Shown here in pieces: positions 28,345 to 37,734 of a stretch of DNA of 64,000 nucleotides (its first letter is position 1; the number at the start of each line of letters is the position of its first letter). The position numbers and the translations under genes were made by a program. The DNA comes from Moanibacter sp965226025 (lineage in GTDB: Bacteria > Verrucomicrobiota > Verrucomicrobiia > Opitutales > UBA2987), in the NCBI GenBank assembly GCA_965226025.1, contig CBDDCD010000001.1, forward strand, positions 2,067,358 through 2,131,357, given 5' to 3'. The notes under the pieces are model-generated. The model was given only the letters and a program-made list of their open reading frames with translations. It was not told the DNA's origin and made no database searches.

Positions 28345-30357
28345 CCCTACTTGACCAACTCAACTTCCGAAACGGTTTTTTTCGGGGGTAGTAGGGCTCA
28401 GGAGGCGCATCAACAGTAGAGGTGGGTTGGCAAAACCGCCTGTAGTGTAGACCTACGCTCTTCCCAGGGCGGGATTTTTTCGTATAATGGTGGGCCATCA
28501 TGTTTTTGAGGTGTAATCGTCGGCGCAAAGATGGCAAAGAGCACTACTATTGGAATATCGTTGAGAACAAGCGTGTCAGCGGGGGGCGGGTGGTCCAAAG
28601 ACAGGTCCTCTACCTTGGAGAGATCAACGATAGCCAACACGAAGCGTGGCGCAAGAGCATCGAGATTTTCGAAGAGGGCAGGGAAAGACCCGAACAGGTG
28701 GCGCTGTTTCCGGAAGATCGTGCCCCGCCTGTGGGCGACGAAAGTATTGTTAGAATACGGCTCAAAGATCTCAGGATCGAGAAGCCGCGGCAATGGGGAG
28801 GGTGCTGGCTTGGGTGCGTTCTATATGAGCAGTTGGGACTGGGAGAATTCTGGCGGGAGCGTCTCAGACCCTCCCGTCAGGGTACCCGCTGGGCCCATGT
28901 GCTGCAGACCCTGGTGGTTTACCGGCTGATGGCACCGGGAAGCGAGTGGCGGCTGCATCGGGAATGGTATGAGCGAAGCGCGATGGGCGATCTGATGGGG
29001 GAAGACTTTGGGATCGCCGAGAAGAACACGCTCTATCGCTGCCACGATCGATTGCTCAGGCACAAGAAGGCCCTGTTCAGGCACCTGACCGAGAGGTGGA
29101 GCGATCTGTTCAATGCCCGTTACGAGATTTTGCTATACGATCTGACGAGCACCTATTTTGAGTGCGATCCGAACCAGGAGCCGGCGGCCTCGAGCCGACT
29201 GCGCAAGTTCGGCTACAGCCGCGATAAGCGACCTGACTGCGTGCAAGTGGTGATCGCCCTGGTGGTGACTTGTGAGGGCTTGCCGATTGCCTATGAGGTA
29301 CTTCCGGGTAACACGCAGGATAAAACCACCTTAAAAGATTTTCTTTCTCGGGTGGAAGAGAACTACGGTAAGGCGAACCGGGTGTGGGTGATGGATCGGG
29401 GCATTCCGACCGAGGAAGTCTTGCAACAGATGCGCCAAAGCGAACCCAGGATCCACTATCTGGTGGGTACCCCGCGCTCCTGGCTGGGTCGCTTCGAGCA
29501 GTCGTTGCTGCAGAAGGATTGGAAGCAGTTGCGTCCCGGTATCGAGGTGAAACTCCTCAGCGAGGGAGGTGAAACCTACGTTCTGGCTAAAAGCGACGAT
29601 CGGGTGCGCAAAGAAAAAAACATGCGCCTGCGTCGTTTACGCCGTCTTATCGAGGCGCTCAAGAAGCTGCGTGAGAGCAAACGGCGCTACCAACGCGATA
29701 CCATCCTGATCAAACTGGGCGAAGCCAAAAAGGAGGCCGGTCCCCGGATCTTTGGATTACTCGACATCGAGATCGCCCCCAAGGGCGCCCCCACTGAAAA
29801 GCCGCCTTTGAGCTTCCGGTTGAACTTAAAAAAATACCGCCAAGCCTATCGCCGCGAAGGCCGCTATCTGTTGCGCAGCACCCTCAGTGCCGAGAACCCC
29901 GAGCAACTCTGGCGCCTTTACCTGCAGCTCACTGAGATCGAGCAAGTCTTCAAGGAAATCAAGAACGACCTTTCCATCCGCCCCATCCATCATCAGAGAG
30001 ATGATCGCATCGAGGCGCACATCTTTATCAGCTTCCTTGCTTACTCTCTGTGGGTCACCCTGAAACGTCGACTCTACCCGATGGCTCCGGGACTGACCCC
30101 AGCCGAGGTGCTCTCCAAAATGGCGGCCATCCAAATGCTCGATGTGAAACTGCCCACCACCGACGGACGCACCGTTGTGCTTACCCGTTACACCGAGCCC
30201 GGTGAGGACCAAAAGCTACTACTGAACCGGTTACACCTCGAACTTCCTCCCCAACCACCCCCCCAAATCAAATCCAAATAACCCCTCCTGTAGTGTAGAC
30301 CTTTGGCCCACTATCAACGACTTACGTCGAAATCAGGCCCCAGTTGAGAAAGACGGG
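28345..30357 (+). mobile_element. Second IS1634-family insertion sequence with CTAG target duplication
   Basis: CTAG flanks the element at 28341-28344 and 30358-30361. The ends are CCCTACTTGACCAACT on the left and CCCGTCTTTCTCAACT on the complement of the right, 11 of 16 matching. Removing the 2,013 bp plus one CTAG restores an uninterrupted frame in the disrupted gene (IDSS joined to LTFDDALRRAG). A 16-bp direct repeat, CCTGTAGTGTAGACCT, lies inside both ends (28439-28454 and 30288-30303). Confidence 0.88.
28500..30281 (+). CDS. IS1634-family transposase
   Basis: A 593-aa DDE transposase, related to but clearly different from the one at 13432-15375. Marks are ILLYDLTSTYFECDP (first Asp), RVWVMDRGIPTEEVL (second Asp) and QLTEIEQVFKEIKNDL (Glu), then a C-terminal LLNRLHLELP. 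A TATAAT-like -10 box sits at 28483-28488, without a convincing -35 box. The gene is uninterrupted and the element may be active. Confidence 0.9.
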   Translation: MFLRCNRRRKDGKEHYYWNIVENKRVSGGRVVQRQVLYLGEINDSQHEAWRKSIEIFEEGRERPEQVALFPEDRAPPVGDESIVRIRLKDLRIEKPRQWGGCWLGCVLYEQLGLGEFWRERLRPSRQGTRWAHVLQTLVVYRLMAPGSEWRLHREWYERSAMGDLMGEDFGIAEKNTLYRCHDRLLRHKKALFRHLTERWSDLFNARYEILLYDLTSTYFECDPNQEPAASSRLRKFGYSRDKRPDCVQVVIALVVTCEGLPIAYEVLPGNTQDKTTLKDFLSRVEENYGKANRVWVMDRGIPTEEVLQQMRQSEPRIHYLVGTPRSWLGRFEQSLLQKDWKQLRPGIEVKLLSEGGETYVLAKSDDRVRKEKNMRLRRLRRLIEALKKLRESKRRYQRDTILIKLGEAKKEAGPRIFGLLDIEIAPKGAPTEKPPLSFRLNLKKYRQAYRREGRYLLRSTLSAENPEQLWRLYLQLTEIEQVFKEIKNDLSIRPIHHQRDDRIEAHIFISFLAYSLWVTLKRRLYPMAPGLTPAEVLSKMAAIQMLDVKLPTTDGRTVVLTRYTEPGEDQKLLLNRLHLELPPQPPPQIKSK

Positions 30358-30782
30358 CTAGCCTCACCTTCGACGATGCCTTACGCAGAGCCGGGGTAGA
30401 GCTGCCGCCCGAGGTATGGGTATTGCGCACTGACCTCGAGACCCGACCGGCCGGGAGGTTAAGCGGAAGGCTGATCGTAACCCTGCGCTACTTCACCCCA
30501 GCTGAGGCGATCATCGCCACACAACTAACGGCCCGCTTCCCGTGGAATCACGGGGCTCCGATCCATATCGGCGACCCAGCCGCCATCGGTGCAGACCTTG
30601 CCGATCCTATCGTCGGAGCCCGAATGGACCAATTGCCCCCCGGCAAGACCGCCGTGTTTTGGGCCTGTGGTGTAACCCCGCAGCAGGTGGCACTCGAGGC
30701 TAGACTGCCTCTCATGATCACCCATTGCCCGGGCCATGCGTTCATAACCGACCTGCTGGCAGACCAGTTTTGCCAACCGTAG
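30358..30782 (+). pseudogene. D-glutamate cyclase / DUF1445 family, C-terminal part
   Basis: From CTAG at 30358 the frame reads LTFDDALRRAGVELPPEVW, then the family motifs TARFPWNHGAPIHIGDP and VFWACGVTPQQVA, and ends with THCPGHAFITDL. It joins the N-terminal part at 28001-28344 in frame once the IS is removed. No start codon of its own with a ribosome binding site, so probably not translated. Confidence 0.88.
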
Positions 30783-30786
30783 GGGG

Positions 30787-30846
30787 ATTGGTAGGCTGGT
30801 CGCCTGGTTGTCTGGTCCACCAGTCCACAGGTCCACCAGCCTACCA
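30787..30846 (+). promoter_or_regulatory. Leader hairpin before the truncated isomerase
   Basis: GGTAGGCTGGT near 30789 pairs with ACCAGCCTACC near 30835, with further CTGG/CCAG repeats between them. The stem lies immediately upstream of the GAGGTAAGG ribosome site and ATG at 30875. It may be a terminator of the upstream gene or a leader structure; there is no T-run. Confidence 0.4.
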
Positions 30847-30874
30847 GACACCAAAATACCTAAACGAGGTAAGG

Positions 30875-31117
30875 ATGAAAAAAATAATTCTGTTCAGTAA
30901 GAGTCTGAAGGATCATGATGTGGGGGCACTAATAAAGCGTGGTCATGAAGTCGGCATAGATGGCTACGATATGGCCGTGCGCCCGGACTACGCCGTTAAT
31001 CCCGACAACGTCGCCGATGCATTACCGGATGCAGCCAAACAGCTTAAGGCCGAGGGTCTAGAAATTCCGATGATAACCGGTAATTTTGATTTGTTGTTAC
31101 CCGATAATGCATTCTGA
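30875..31117 (+). pseudogene. Sugar phosphate isomerase/epimerase-like TIM barrel, N-terminal fragment
   Basis: An 80-codon frame, MKKIILFSKSLKDHDVGALI, KRGHEVGIDGYDMAVRPD and LKAEGLEIPMITGNFD, matches the first beta-alpha units of xylose-isomerase-like TIM-barrel proteins. Families members are about 270 aa; the rest is absent and the BKACE gene begins 50 bp later. Probably a truncated remnant. Confidence 0.65.
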
Positions 31118-31167
31118 AAGACTATAATCTGAGAGACCTTGGAATCTGAGGCTAGGAGCATTCGGAT

Positions 31168-31989
31168 ATGGAAAAGACAATCATCTCGGTAGCCGTGGTG
31201 GGATCACAGCCGACCAAGGAAATGAATCCGGCGGTGCCTTATACGCCGAAGGAAATCGCGGAAGCGGCTATCAAATGCCGTAAAGCCGGAGCAACGATTG
31301 CCCACATTCATGTCCGCGACCCCGAAACGGGAATCGTCTGTCCCAGAATTGAACTTTTTAGGGAGGTGGTCGACCGGATTCGTCAGGAGTGCGACATCCT
31401 CATCAATCTCACAACGAGCGGAGGAAATATACCGGGATTAAATGTGATTGAGGAGCGCCTGGAGCCAGTGACGCTCAAACCCGAAATCTGTTCTCTTGAT
31501 GTAGGTTCGATGAATTACGGGGATCGCGTTTTCCGAAATCCGCCGGAGTGGGGGAAGGCCGCGGCCCAACGCATGCGCGAGCATGGCGTGAAGCCCGAGA
31601 TTGAAGTCTTCGACGCAGGGCATATGAGGCAGGCCCTTCACCTGATTGGAGAAGGTCTGTTTGAAGACCCGCCCTTTGTCCAGATGTGTATGGGCGCCGG
31701 GTGGGGTATCGAAGCGAAGCCGGAGAATCTGCTTTTCTTGAAAAACATGCTGCCGCCCGAGATCCCCTGGTGCGTTATGGGCGTGGGCCGCGCGCAGTTG
31801 CCGATGATTACCATGGGCATCATTTTGGACGGTCACATTAGGGTCGGCTTTGAGGACAATATATACCTTCGAAAGGGAGTCCTCCTCAAGAGCAACGCTG
31901 AGATGGTCGAGGTCGCCGTCAAGCTCGTTGAGAAATTGCAGCGTGAGGTTGCCTCACCCGCGGACGCCCGCCGGATCCTCGGAATCTAG
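31168..31989 (+). CDS. Beta-keto acid cleavage enzyme (BKACE, DUF849), copy 1
   Basis: A 273-aa zinc-dependent enzyme that condenses a beta-keto acid with acetyl-CoA and splits it into acetoacetate and a new acyl-CoA. Zinc and active-site marks are HIHVRDPETG near residue 48, LTTSGGN near 83, EVFDAGHM near 148, GAGWGI near 176 and GFEDN near 230. AGGAG precedes the ATG. It is followed by a thioesterase-like gene (32117-32989), and the same two-gene order recurs at 36849-38604. The beta-keto acid substrate is unknown; BKACE substrates include 3-keto-5-aminohexanoate and dehydrocarnitine. Confidence 0.88.
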   Translation: MEKTIISVAVVGSQPTKEMNPAVPYTPKEIAEAAIKCRKAGATIAHIHVRDPETGIVCPRIELFREVVDRIRQECDILINLTTSGGNIPGLNVIEERLEPVTLKPEICSLDVGSMNYGDRVFRNPPEWGKAAAQRMREHGVKPEIEVFDAGHMRQALHLIGEGLFEDPPFVQMCMGAGWGIEAKPENLLFLKNMLPPEIPWCVMGVGRAQLPMITMGIILDGHIRVGFEDNIYLRKGVLLKSNAEMVEVAVKLVEKLQREVASPADARRILGI

Positions 31990-32116
31990 ATCCCATTGAG
32001 AAGCTCTGCTAGATGTCGTCTCGGGTCCGGCGTCAGACCGATAGGGATCGATACTGCAAGCGATGCAACCACCTGTAGGACCGCGCTGGCGCGAGATCTT
32101 CGAGGATAGAGATGAA

Positions 32117-32989
32117 ATGCAGCCCGCCAAAATATCAGAAGATTTCCTAGAGGGCTCAGCTGACGGGATCGTTGAGTGGGACATGCTCAATATGGACTGC
32201 GAATTGTCCACTCCCAGCCTCAGCGGCGCAATCGGTCCCGGAATTCGCACCCTTCTTCGGCCTCACTGGACTTACAACGCCCATTGCGGTGACGGAATCG
32301 TTCCAGTTAATCACGTCCTGAAGTTTGAGACCTTCGGAAAGAAGTGTGTACTGAGATCGAAACTCAGGCAGGACTTCCGTCTTCGGTTGGTCGCTACTCG
32401 GGATGAAAGTGGCTCCCTGAACCGTGCTCATCTGGTCCTGAGAGGCGACATGCTCCGGGTTAACAAATCCCATGAGCTCGTCGGACAGGCGGAATTCTGG
32501 TTGGCCCTGACCCGACCGATTTCCCCCCTGGGGAAGCACAGGCCTACCGAGCTGCCTTCAGCGCTCACCTTTCTGAAGGAGCATGAACCGACCGAAGACG
32601 ACCTCGTCAGCAGGAGCATCGAGTCATACCGATGCGAGAATTGCGCGGACGGTCGGGAGTACCATGAGAGGACGTCAGTTGTTTTTCACATGGACCGTTT
32701 GGACTCCTATCAACACATTAATACGAACGTCTATATGGACCAGGTGCTTGATTATCTGGCTCTACTTTACCACAAGTCAGGAGGGAACACAGGGCGCATG
32801 CGGTTCCGCGAAATTACAATTTTCTTTCGCAAACCCTTTGTGCCGGGGTAGGCGGCAGAAGTGGAACTGGATCTTGTCGAACACGAGGATCGGTTCGAAG
32901 GTGCAGCACGCTTCTACCACTGCGATTCGCACGGCGTCCGCAATGAGAGAGTTTCCACGGCCATGGAAGCGCGCGGCGTCCTGGCCTGA
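32117..32989 (+). pseudogene. Acyl-CoA thioesterase-like double hot-dog protein, copy 1, in-frame TAG
   Basis: The frame (ATG 32117, or 32063) matches the paralogue at 37735-38604 along its whole length: DFLEGSADGIVEWDML, ESYRCEN, the hot-dog motif FHMDRLDSYQHIN and RKPFVPG. TAG at 32849-32851 then interrupts it, where the paralogue has CAG (Gln, VPGQSAAVELDL). The frame continues with AEVELDLVEHEDRFEG to a TGA at 32987. The missing 45 residues form the last strands of the fold, so a truncated product is probably unstable. It likely hydrolysed the acyl-CoA made by the upstream BKACE. Confidence 0.85.
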
Positions 32990-33393
32990 GGCCGCATGTC
33001 AATAGGGTTTAACAGATTGATGGGCTCGAATCCCTCTTGCGTTTGCCTTTACAACGTTTGGGGAAGGGGGGGAGTATTCCAGCAGACGATTGAGAGCGAT
33101 TAGATTTTTGGTCCAGTGGAATCTCTCCTGGGACCGAATATCGAATTTCAGCTCAATCACCACAATCATATCTATCTCCGGAATGCTGCTTCGACGGCCT
33201 CCTTGGAACTGCACCGCTATTGTCGCCAATGGTCGCGGCCCATGCTTGCGATTCGCTCCCCGATGGATTGCGCCCCTGTGATGTTCCTGGGTTCAGTCAT
33301 GAAAAGCGATCGCCGATCCATGGGCAGATCAATCGGGGCGTCCCCTGGTCGGAGATCGTAGCGAGCCTGGAAATCTCACGAGATTTCCAGCCT
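32990..33393. other. Intergenic region with conserved hairpin
   Basis: No gene recognised. At 33364-33387 a 10-bp perfect stem, CTGGAAATCT / AGATTTCCAG, with a 4-base loop sits 7 bp beyond the stop of the minus-strand sulfatase remnant. Similar hairpins are at 38962-38990 and 51756-51785. Confidence 0.55.
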
Positions 33394-34530
33394 TCAGACT
33401 TCGTAAGGAACATCCCCGACTTCCCTCTGCAGTCGGTCCAGCTCGATCTTCATTTGAGCGGCGATTTCCGAGTATTCCGGTTTCGCATAGACGTTGTTCA
33501 GTTCACAGGGATCCTCTTTCAGATCGAAGAGTTCCCACTCCGGTTCTTCGCGCTCGCCGATCGAACCCATCTGACCGAGAGGATCGGCGTAGTAGTAGAT
33601 AAGTTTGTACCTTTCGGTTCGGACACCGTAGTGCGCGTAGACATTGTGATGGGCCTTATGCATCCAGTAGCGGTAATAGAAGGAGGTCTGCCGGTAGGTG
33701 GGATCCTTTCCTTCGAGGACAGAGCGGAAGCTGTGGCCTTGCATGTCGCGGGGCGGATCCAGCCCTGTCAACTCCAGCAAAGTGGGTGCGAAGTCGACGT
33801 TGAGGATGATATCGCTGCTGTCGCTTCCGACCTCTATCCCTTTAGGGTAGCGAACGATAAACGGCATCCTGAGGGACTCTTCATACATGAAACGTTTGTC
33901 GTACCACCCATGATCCCCCAGGAAAAAGCCCTGGTCGGAGGTGTAGATGACGATCGTATCGTCAGTTAGGTCCTCTTCATCCAGACAATCTAAGATGCAG
34001 CCGATGTTGTCGTCGATACTGGCGACGACGCGAAGGTAGTCCTTGATATAGAATTGGTAGGCCCACTTTCGAAGCTCCTCCTCCGGCAGAGAGTGGTTGA
34101 TTTGGTGCTTTAGATCGGGAAACTGCATATGGACGCCGACTCGCATTTCCGCGGCTTTGGCGGCGGAGGCACGGTTGGCGTAATCGTCATAGAGGGTGAC
34201 CGGCTCCGGAATCTCCTCGTTCAGGTAAAGGTGGGCGTGTTTCTCGTCTGATTCCCATGGCCGGTGGGGCGCCTTGTGGTGGCAGAATAGGCAGAAGGGT
34301 CGATCCGGATCACGTCGTTTCAGCCAGTCCAGGGACAGGTCCGTAATGATATCGGTGACATATCCTCTGACCGTTTTGCGATCCCCGCCGTCGGGTCCCT
34401 TGAAAATCATATCGGGATTGTGGTAAAGTCCCTGCCCGGGGAGAACCGTCCAATCATCGAATCCCTTCGGGCAATGTTTCGGGCCTTCCCCGAGATGCCA
34501 TTAAACAAGAATACATACTGTTTCATTCCC
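33394..34530 (-). pseudogene. Sulfatase, N-terminally truncated
   Basis: The minus strand carries about two thirds of a formylglycine-type sulfatase. The ATG at 34410 is internal: in-frame homology continues upstream as WHLGEGPKHCPKGFDDW and VLPGQGLYHNPDM, back to a TAA near 34505. Later motifs are HHKAPHRPW, IYTSDQGFFLGDHGWYDKR and ESLRMPFIVRYPKG. The N-terminus with the CxPSR formylglycine site is missing, so it should be inactive. Its divergent neighbour is the truncated PhyH gene. Confidence 0.8.
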
Positions 34531-34603
34531 ATCTCGGGAGTCGATCCTGTAGTTTCTCGACATCGAGGGCATATGCGTACCTATTCTAGGACTGACTGCA
34601 TGA

Positions 34604-35180
34604 ATGAGTCAGGTAATGAAAGACGATCGGATAGGACAGCTCGATTTCTTCGCCCAGTACGGATATCTTGTAGTACCCGATGCGCTGACACCCGAAGAGG
34701 TAAATCTCATCAACCTGACAATTGACCGGGATCTGGCCGAGAACGAAACGCTGTGGCGACCTCCTTCGAACGGACGATCCCAATCCGTCAATATCCTGCT
34801 CGCTCAGCCGGAACTTGATTTCACGATGCGGCCGCGGTCCGTGCTTCCGCTTATGGAGGCCATTATGGGACCCGAGCTCTGTGCTGATGAACATTCCGTC
34901 ATGGTTCGGGCTGCGAATCGGGATGGCCCGACCGAATGTGTTTGGCACCGGGATGCGTGCGGAGGCGGAACCGGGCCCCCTTACTACACGAGATATCTTT
35001 CGGTCGTATTCTATCTCACCGATGTGGACGAAACTACCCACACCTTCAGCGTGATCCCCGGTAGTGCCCAGACATCCGAAGCGAAGGATCTTGAAGAGTA
35101 CGACTTGGCCACAGCTCACCACATCGAGGGCAGGGCTGGCACGGCGATCCTCTTCGATCTGCATAAGGGAGGATCAAGAA
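34604..35180 (+). pseudogene. PhyH-family dioxygenase, C-terminally truncated
   Basis: Reads MKDDRIGQLDFFAQYGYLVVP at the start and VWHRDACGGGTG (iron-binding H and D) near residue 112, followed by YLSVVFYLTDVDETTHTFSV. The frame should next contain the distal histidine and 2-oxoglutarate arginine, but homology ends after GTAILFDLHKGGS at about 35180, where a reversed GH1 fragment begins. The residual ORF runs to 35230 in foreign sequence. Not functional. Confidence 0.78.
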
Positions 35181-35184
35181 TACT

Positions 35185-35406
35185 CCTGAACACCCCCATT
35201 TCTCCGAGCAGTTGCACATCTTCTTTGTAGCGGCGGTACTGGTCGATGGCGACGTTACCGGTTTCTCCGTTAGCAAGATTGTACCGGTTCGAATACGTAT
35301 CCCACACTGAGCCGCCTTTTCCGTCGTCCTGATAGGCACCCTCGACCTGGTAGGCAGAAGTAGCCGTACCCCAGATGAAATTGGCGGGAAACAAAATGTG
35401 CTTCAT
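35185..35406 (-). pseudogene. GH1 beta-glucosidase, N-terminal fragment
   Basis: From ATG at 35406 (minus) the frame reads MKHILFPANFIWGTATSAYQ, VEGAYQDDGKGGSVWDTYSN and DQYRRYKEDVQLLGEMG, the N-terminal signature of family 1 glycoside hydrolases. After about 74 residues it ends abruptly at the PhyH junction. The full enzyme is about 450 aa. Confidence 0.85.
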
Positions 35407-35445
35407 GTAAGATGTATGTTTCCCTCGAACGCTCACGCTCTCCCT

Positions 35446-35471
35446 CACCTTGACCGTCCGCGGTCAAGGTG
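35446..35471. terminator. Strong hairpin upstream of the GH1 fragment
   Basis: A perfect 11-bp stem, CACCTTGACCG (35446-35456) and CGGTCAAGGTG (35461-35471), with a 4-base loop. No T-run follows on either strand, so its role as a terminator is uncertain. Confidence 0.45.
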
Positions 35472-35504
35472 TAGGTGAGCAGCGTGTTGTTCGGCCCTTG
35501 TGTC

Positions 35505-35660
35505 TCATTCCTGCGCCCGGAGTCCATCCCGGAGTTTCTCCATGATCCGGTCCCGGAAGCTCTTTGGTGCGAGCACTCTCACATCGGGCATCCAGGACAA
35601 GACCCACCGCACGAGTTCCTTGCGTCCCGTGGTCTCCATGCGCATTTCGACCCGACCATC
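35505..35660 (-). pseudogene. WYL-domain regulator, C-terminal fragment
   Basis: The minus strand encodes DGRVEMRMETTGRKELVRWV and LSWMPDVRVLAPKSFRDRIM, the tail of a WYL-domain regulator. The upstream part is replaced by the IS91-like element, whose own coding sequence begins on the opposite strand in the same place. The other IS91-like copy also abuts a WYL fragment (17935-18424). Confidence 0.7.
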
Positions 35661-36740
35661 CCGGAGGTCGTCAACAAGCTCCTGGATTGCGGCGATTTGG
35701 AACGGGGGTTCGCTCGTGTACGCTGCGACCACTGTAAGCACGAGTACCTGCTGGCGTTCTCCTGCATCCGCCTTCGCCCGAGGCTACGGCGAGACAAGAG
35801 GGGCGCTGGTTCTGCCCGTCGTGCCACCAGAAGAAGGTGCAACTCTTTGGGGCGCTGTTGAGCGAGACGATCCTCTTTCCGGTACCTCACCGCCACTTCA
35901 CCTTCGGCATTCCCAAGATGCTCCGCCCGTATTTTCGCTACGATCGCAGTCTACTCAAGGACCTCTGCCGCATCGCCCACCAATGCCTGCTTGAATTCAT
36001 GCAAACCACTCTGGGTTTGCCCGGTGGTATCCCCGGCATCGTCATGACCATCCATACGTTCGGGGAATACCTCGACTTCCACCCTCACCTGCACATGTTG
36101 CTCGCGGACGGCTTGTTCGTAGGTTCCGGTCTTTTCTACCTACTGCCCGATGTCAGCCTAAAGCCGTTGGAAGAGCTGTTCCGGGCCCGCGTCATCACGT
36201 TTCTCCTCGACAAGGGTCTGCTTCCGCCGGACCGTGCCCGGATGCTGCGTGGCTGGGTGCATTCGGGTTTCAACCGAAATGTTCCCGTGAAATGCGCATC
36301 GTCGCGCTCATCGACGACCGGGAGGTCATCGAGCGCATCCTGCGCCACCTCGGATTGTGGGTACAGGGCGTGCGCGTCTTCCCGGCACGCGCGCCACCGG
36401 AAGCGGACGAATGGGTCATCGAACCCTGCTACGATGACCCGTTCCCCTGCCTGCCACGGCGTAGCGAAGCGAAGACGGGACTACGACACCGAACCGGTTA
36501 TGGCGTAGGCGAACGGCTGAGCCCTCGCGCCAGGAGCGGTCTGCCGCCCAACGGTGATTTCCCTGCCAGCGCGCCCTTCCGGGCGGTCCGAAGCGGCCTC
36601 GAACCGCCCGGAAGGGCTCCAGCGCTTCTGCTTGATCCATCCAGCCCCGTCACATACCCTTCACATCATGACATCGCTTCTTCAGACCGGTCTCAACGGG
36701 CATCTGCCCGCACCACCAGAAAAGCGATTTCTTATCAGTT
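35655..36740 (+). mobile_element. IS91-like element, longer copy, frameshifted and internally deleted
   Basis: The coding sequence starts with the N-terminal zinc-finger part NKLLDCGDLERGFARVRCDH and CKHEYLLAFSC, then shifts frame to CPSCHQKKVQLFGALL, PHRHFTFGIPKMLRPYF and the HUH segment TIHTFGEYLDFHPHLHML. After WVHSGFNRN there is the same internal deletion as in the copy at 18425-19144, followed by the MRIVALIDDREVIERIL tail. The 3-prime end (36546-36740) has the CGCCCTTCCGGGCGG hairpin, a small GGGCATCTGCCC hairpin and the terminal TTATCAGT. This is the most complete copy, but it is dead. Confidence 0.85.
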
Positions 36741-36848
36741 GCGGCGACCCTGATCACTCTTCTGGGGGTTAGCGACAACGTTATAATTCCAGATGAATGA
36801 TTCGAAGCTAACTTGATCCGTCGGCGGCAAGAGAAGAAGCAGACGATT

Positions 36849-37697
36849 ATGGTAAAAACAATCATCTCGGTAGCGGTGGTGGGATCGGCACCCACCAAGG
36901 AAATGAACCCCGCAGTTCCGTATACACCGAAGGAGATTGCACAAGCGGCAATCGAATGTAGTCGAGCGGGCGCGGCGATTACACACATCCATGTGCGCGA
37001 CCCGGCAACGGGAGTCGTATGTTCGCGGATTGAGCTCTTCCGGGAGGTCGTGGATCGGATTCGACAAGAGTGTGACATCCTCATCAATCTTACGACGAGC
37101 GGGGGGAATATACCCGGAGAAAACATCATCGAAGAACGCCTGGAGCCGGTGGCGTTAAAACCAGATATCTGTTCGCTTGATGTCGGCTCGATGAACTTTC
37201 GGGAACACATGTTTCTCAACCCGCCGGCGTGGGGAAGGGCCGCGGCAAAACGAATGCGTGAGAGTGGTGTCAAGCCCGAGATCGAAGTCTTCGATGCAGG
37301 TCATATGAGGCAGGCGCTGCACTTAATTGGCGAGGGATTGTTCGACCCTCCTCCGTTTGTCCAATTGTGTATGGGTGCGGGATGGGGCATCGAAGCAACG
37401 CCGGACAACTTACTGTTTATGAAGAACCAACTGCCCCCTGACGTCCCCTGGTCCGTTTTGGGTGTCGGGCGATCGCAGTTGTCGATGATTACGATGGGCA
37501 TCATTTTGGGCGGCAATATCCGGGTCGGTTTTGAGGATAATATCTATCTCCGAAGAGGAGTTCTGCTTAAGAGTAACGCTCAGATGGTCGAGGTCGCTGC
37601 GAATCTGGTTGGGCAATTGCAACGCGAAGTCGCCACACCGAGCGAGGCACGCCAGATACTGGGCATCCCGAGCTCACAGAGGTCAGCTCTACGATAG
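36849..37697 (+). CDS. Beta-keto acid cleavage enzyme (BKACE, DUF849), copy 2
   Basis: A 282-aa paralogue of the protein at 31168-31989, matching end to end without large gaps. All key segments are kept: THIHVRDPATG, LTTSGGN, EVFDAGHM, GAGWGI and GFEDN. It has a C-terminal extension (PSSQRSALR). The ATG at 36849 is chosen because it aligns with copy 1; the IS91-like end is 109 bp upstream. The thioesterase-like gene follows after 37 bp. This copy is the intact one of the two modules. Confidence 0.88.
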   Translation: MVKTIISVAVVGSAPTKEMNPAVPYTPKEIAQAAIECSRAGAAITHIHVRDPATGVVCSRIELFREVVDRIRQECDILINLTTSGGNIPGENIIEERLEPVALKPDICSLDVGSMNFREHMFLNPPAWGRAAAKRMRESGVKPEIEVFDAGHMRQALHLIGEGLFDPPPFVQLCMGAGWGIEATPDNLLFMKNQLPPDVPWSVLGVGRSQLSMITMGIILGGNIRVGFEDNIYLRRGVLLKSNAQMVEVAANLVGQLQREVATPSEARQILGIPSSQRSALR

Positions 37698-37734
37698 CCA
37701 TCAGGGGACATCTTCGTCGGCACGATCACTGATA

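Noticed and set aside
28439..30303. 16-bp direct repeat CCTGTAGTGTAGACCT as the target duplication of the second IS1634 element
   Set aside because: The repeat lies inside the element. The disrupted gene is restored only when the cut is made at the flanking CTAG copies.
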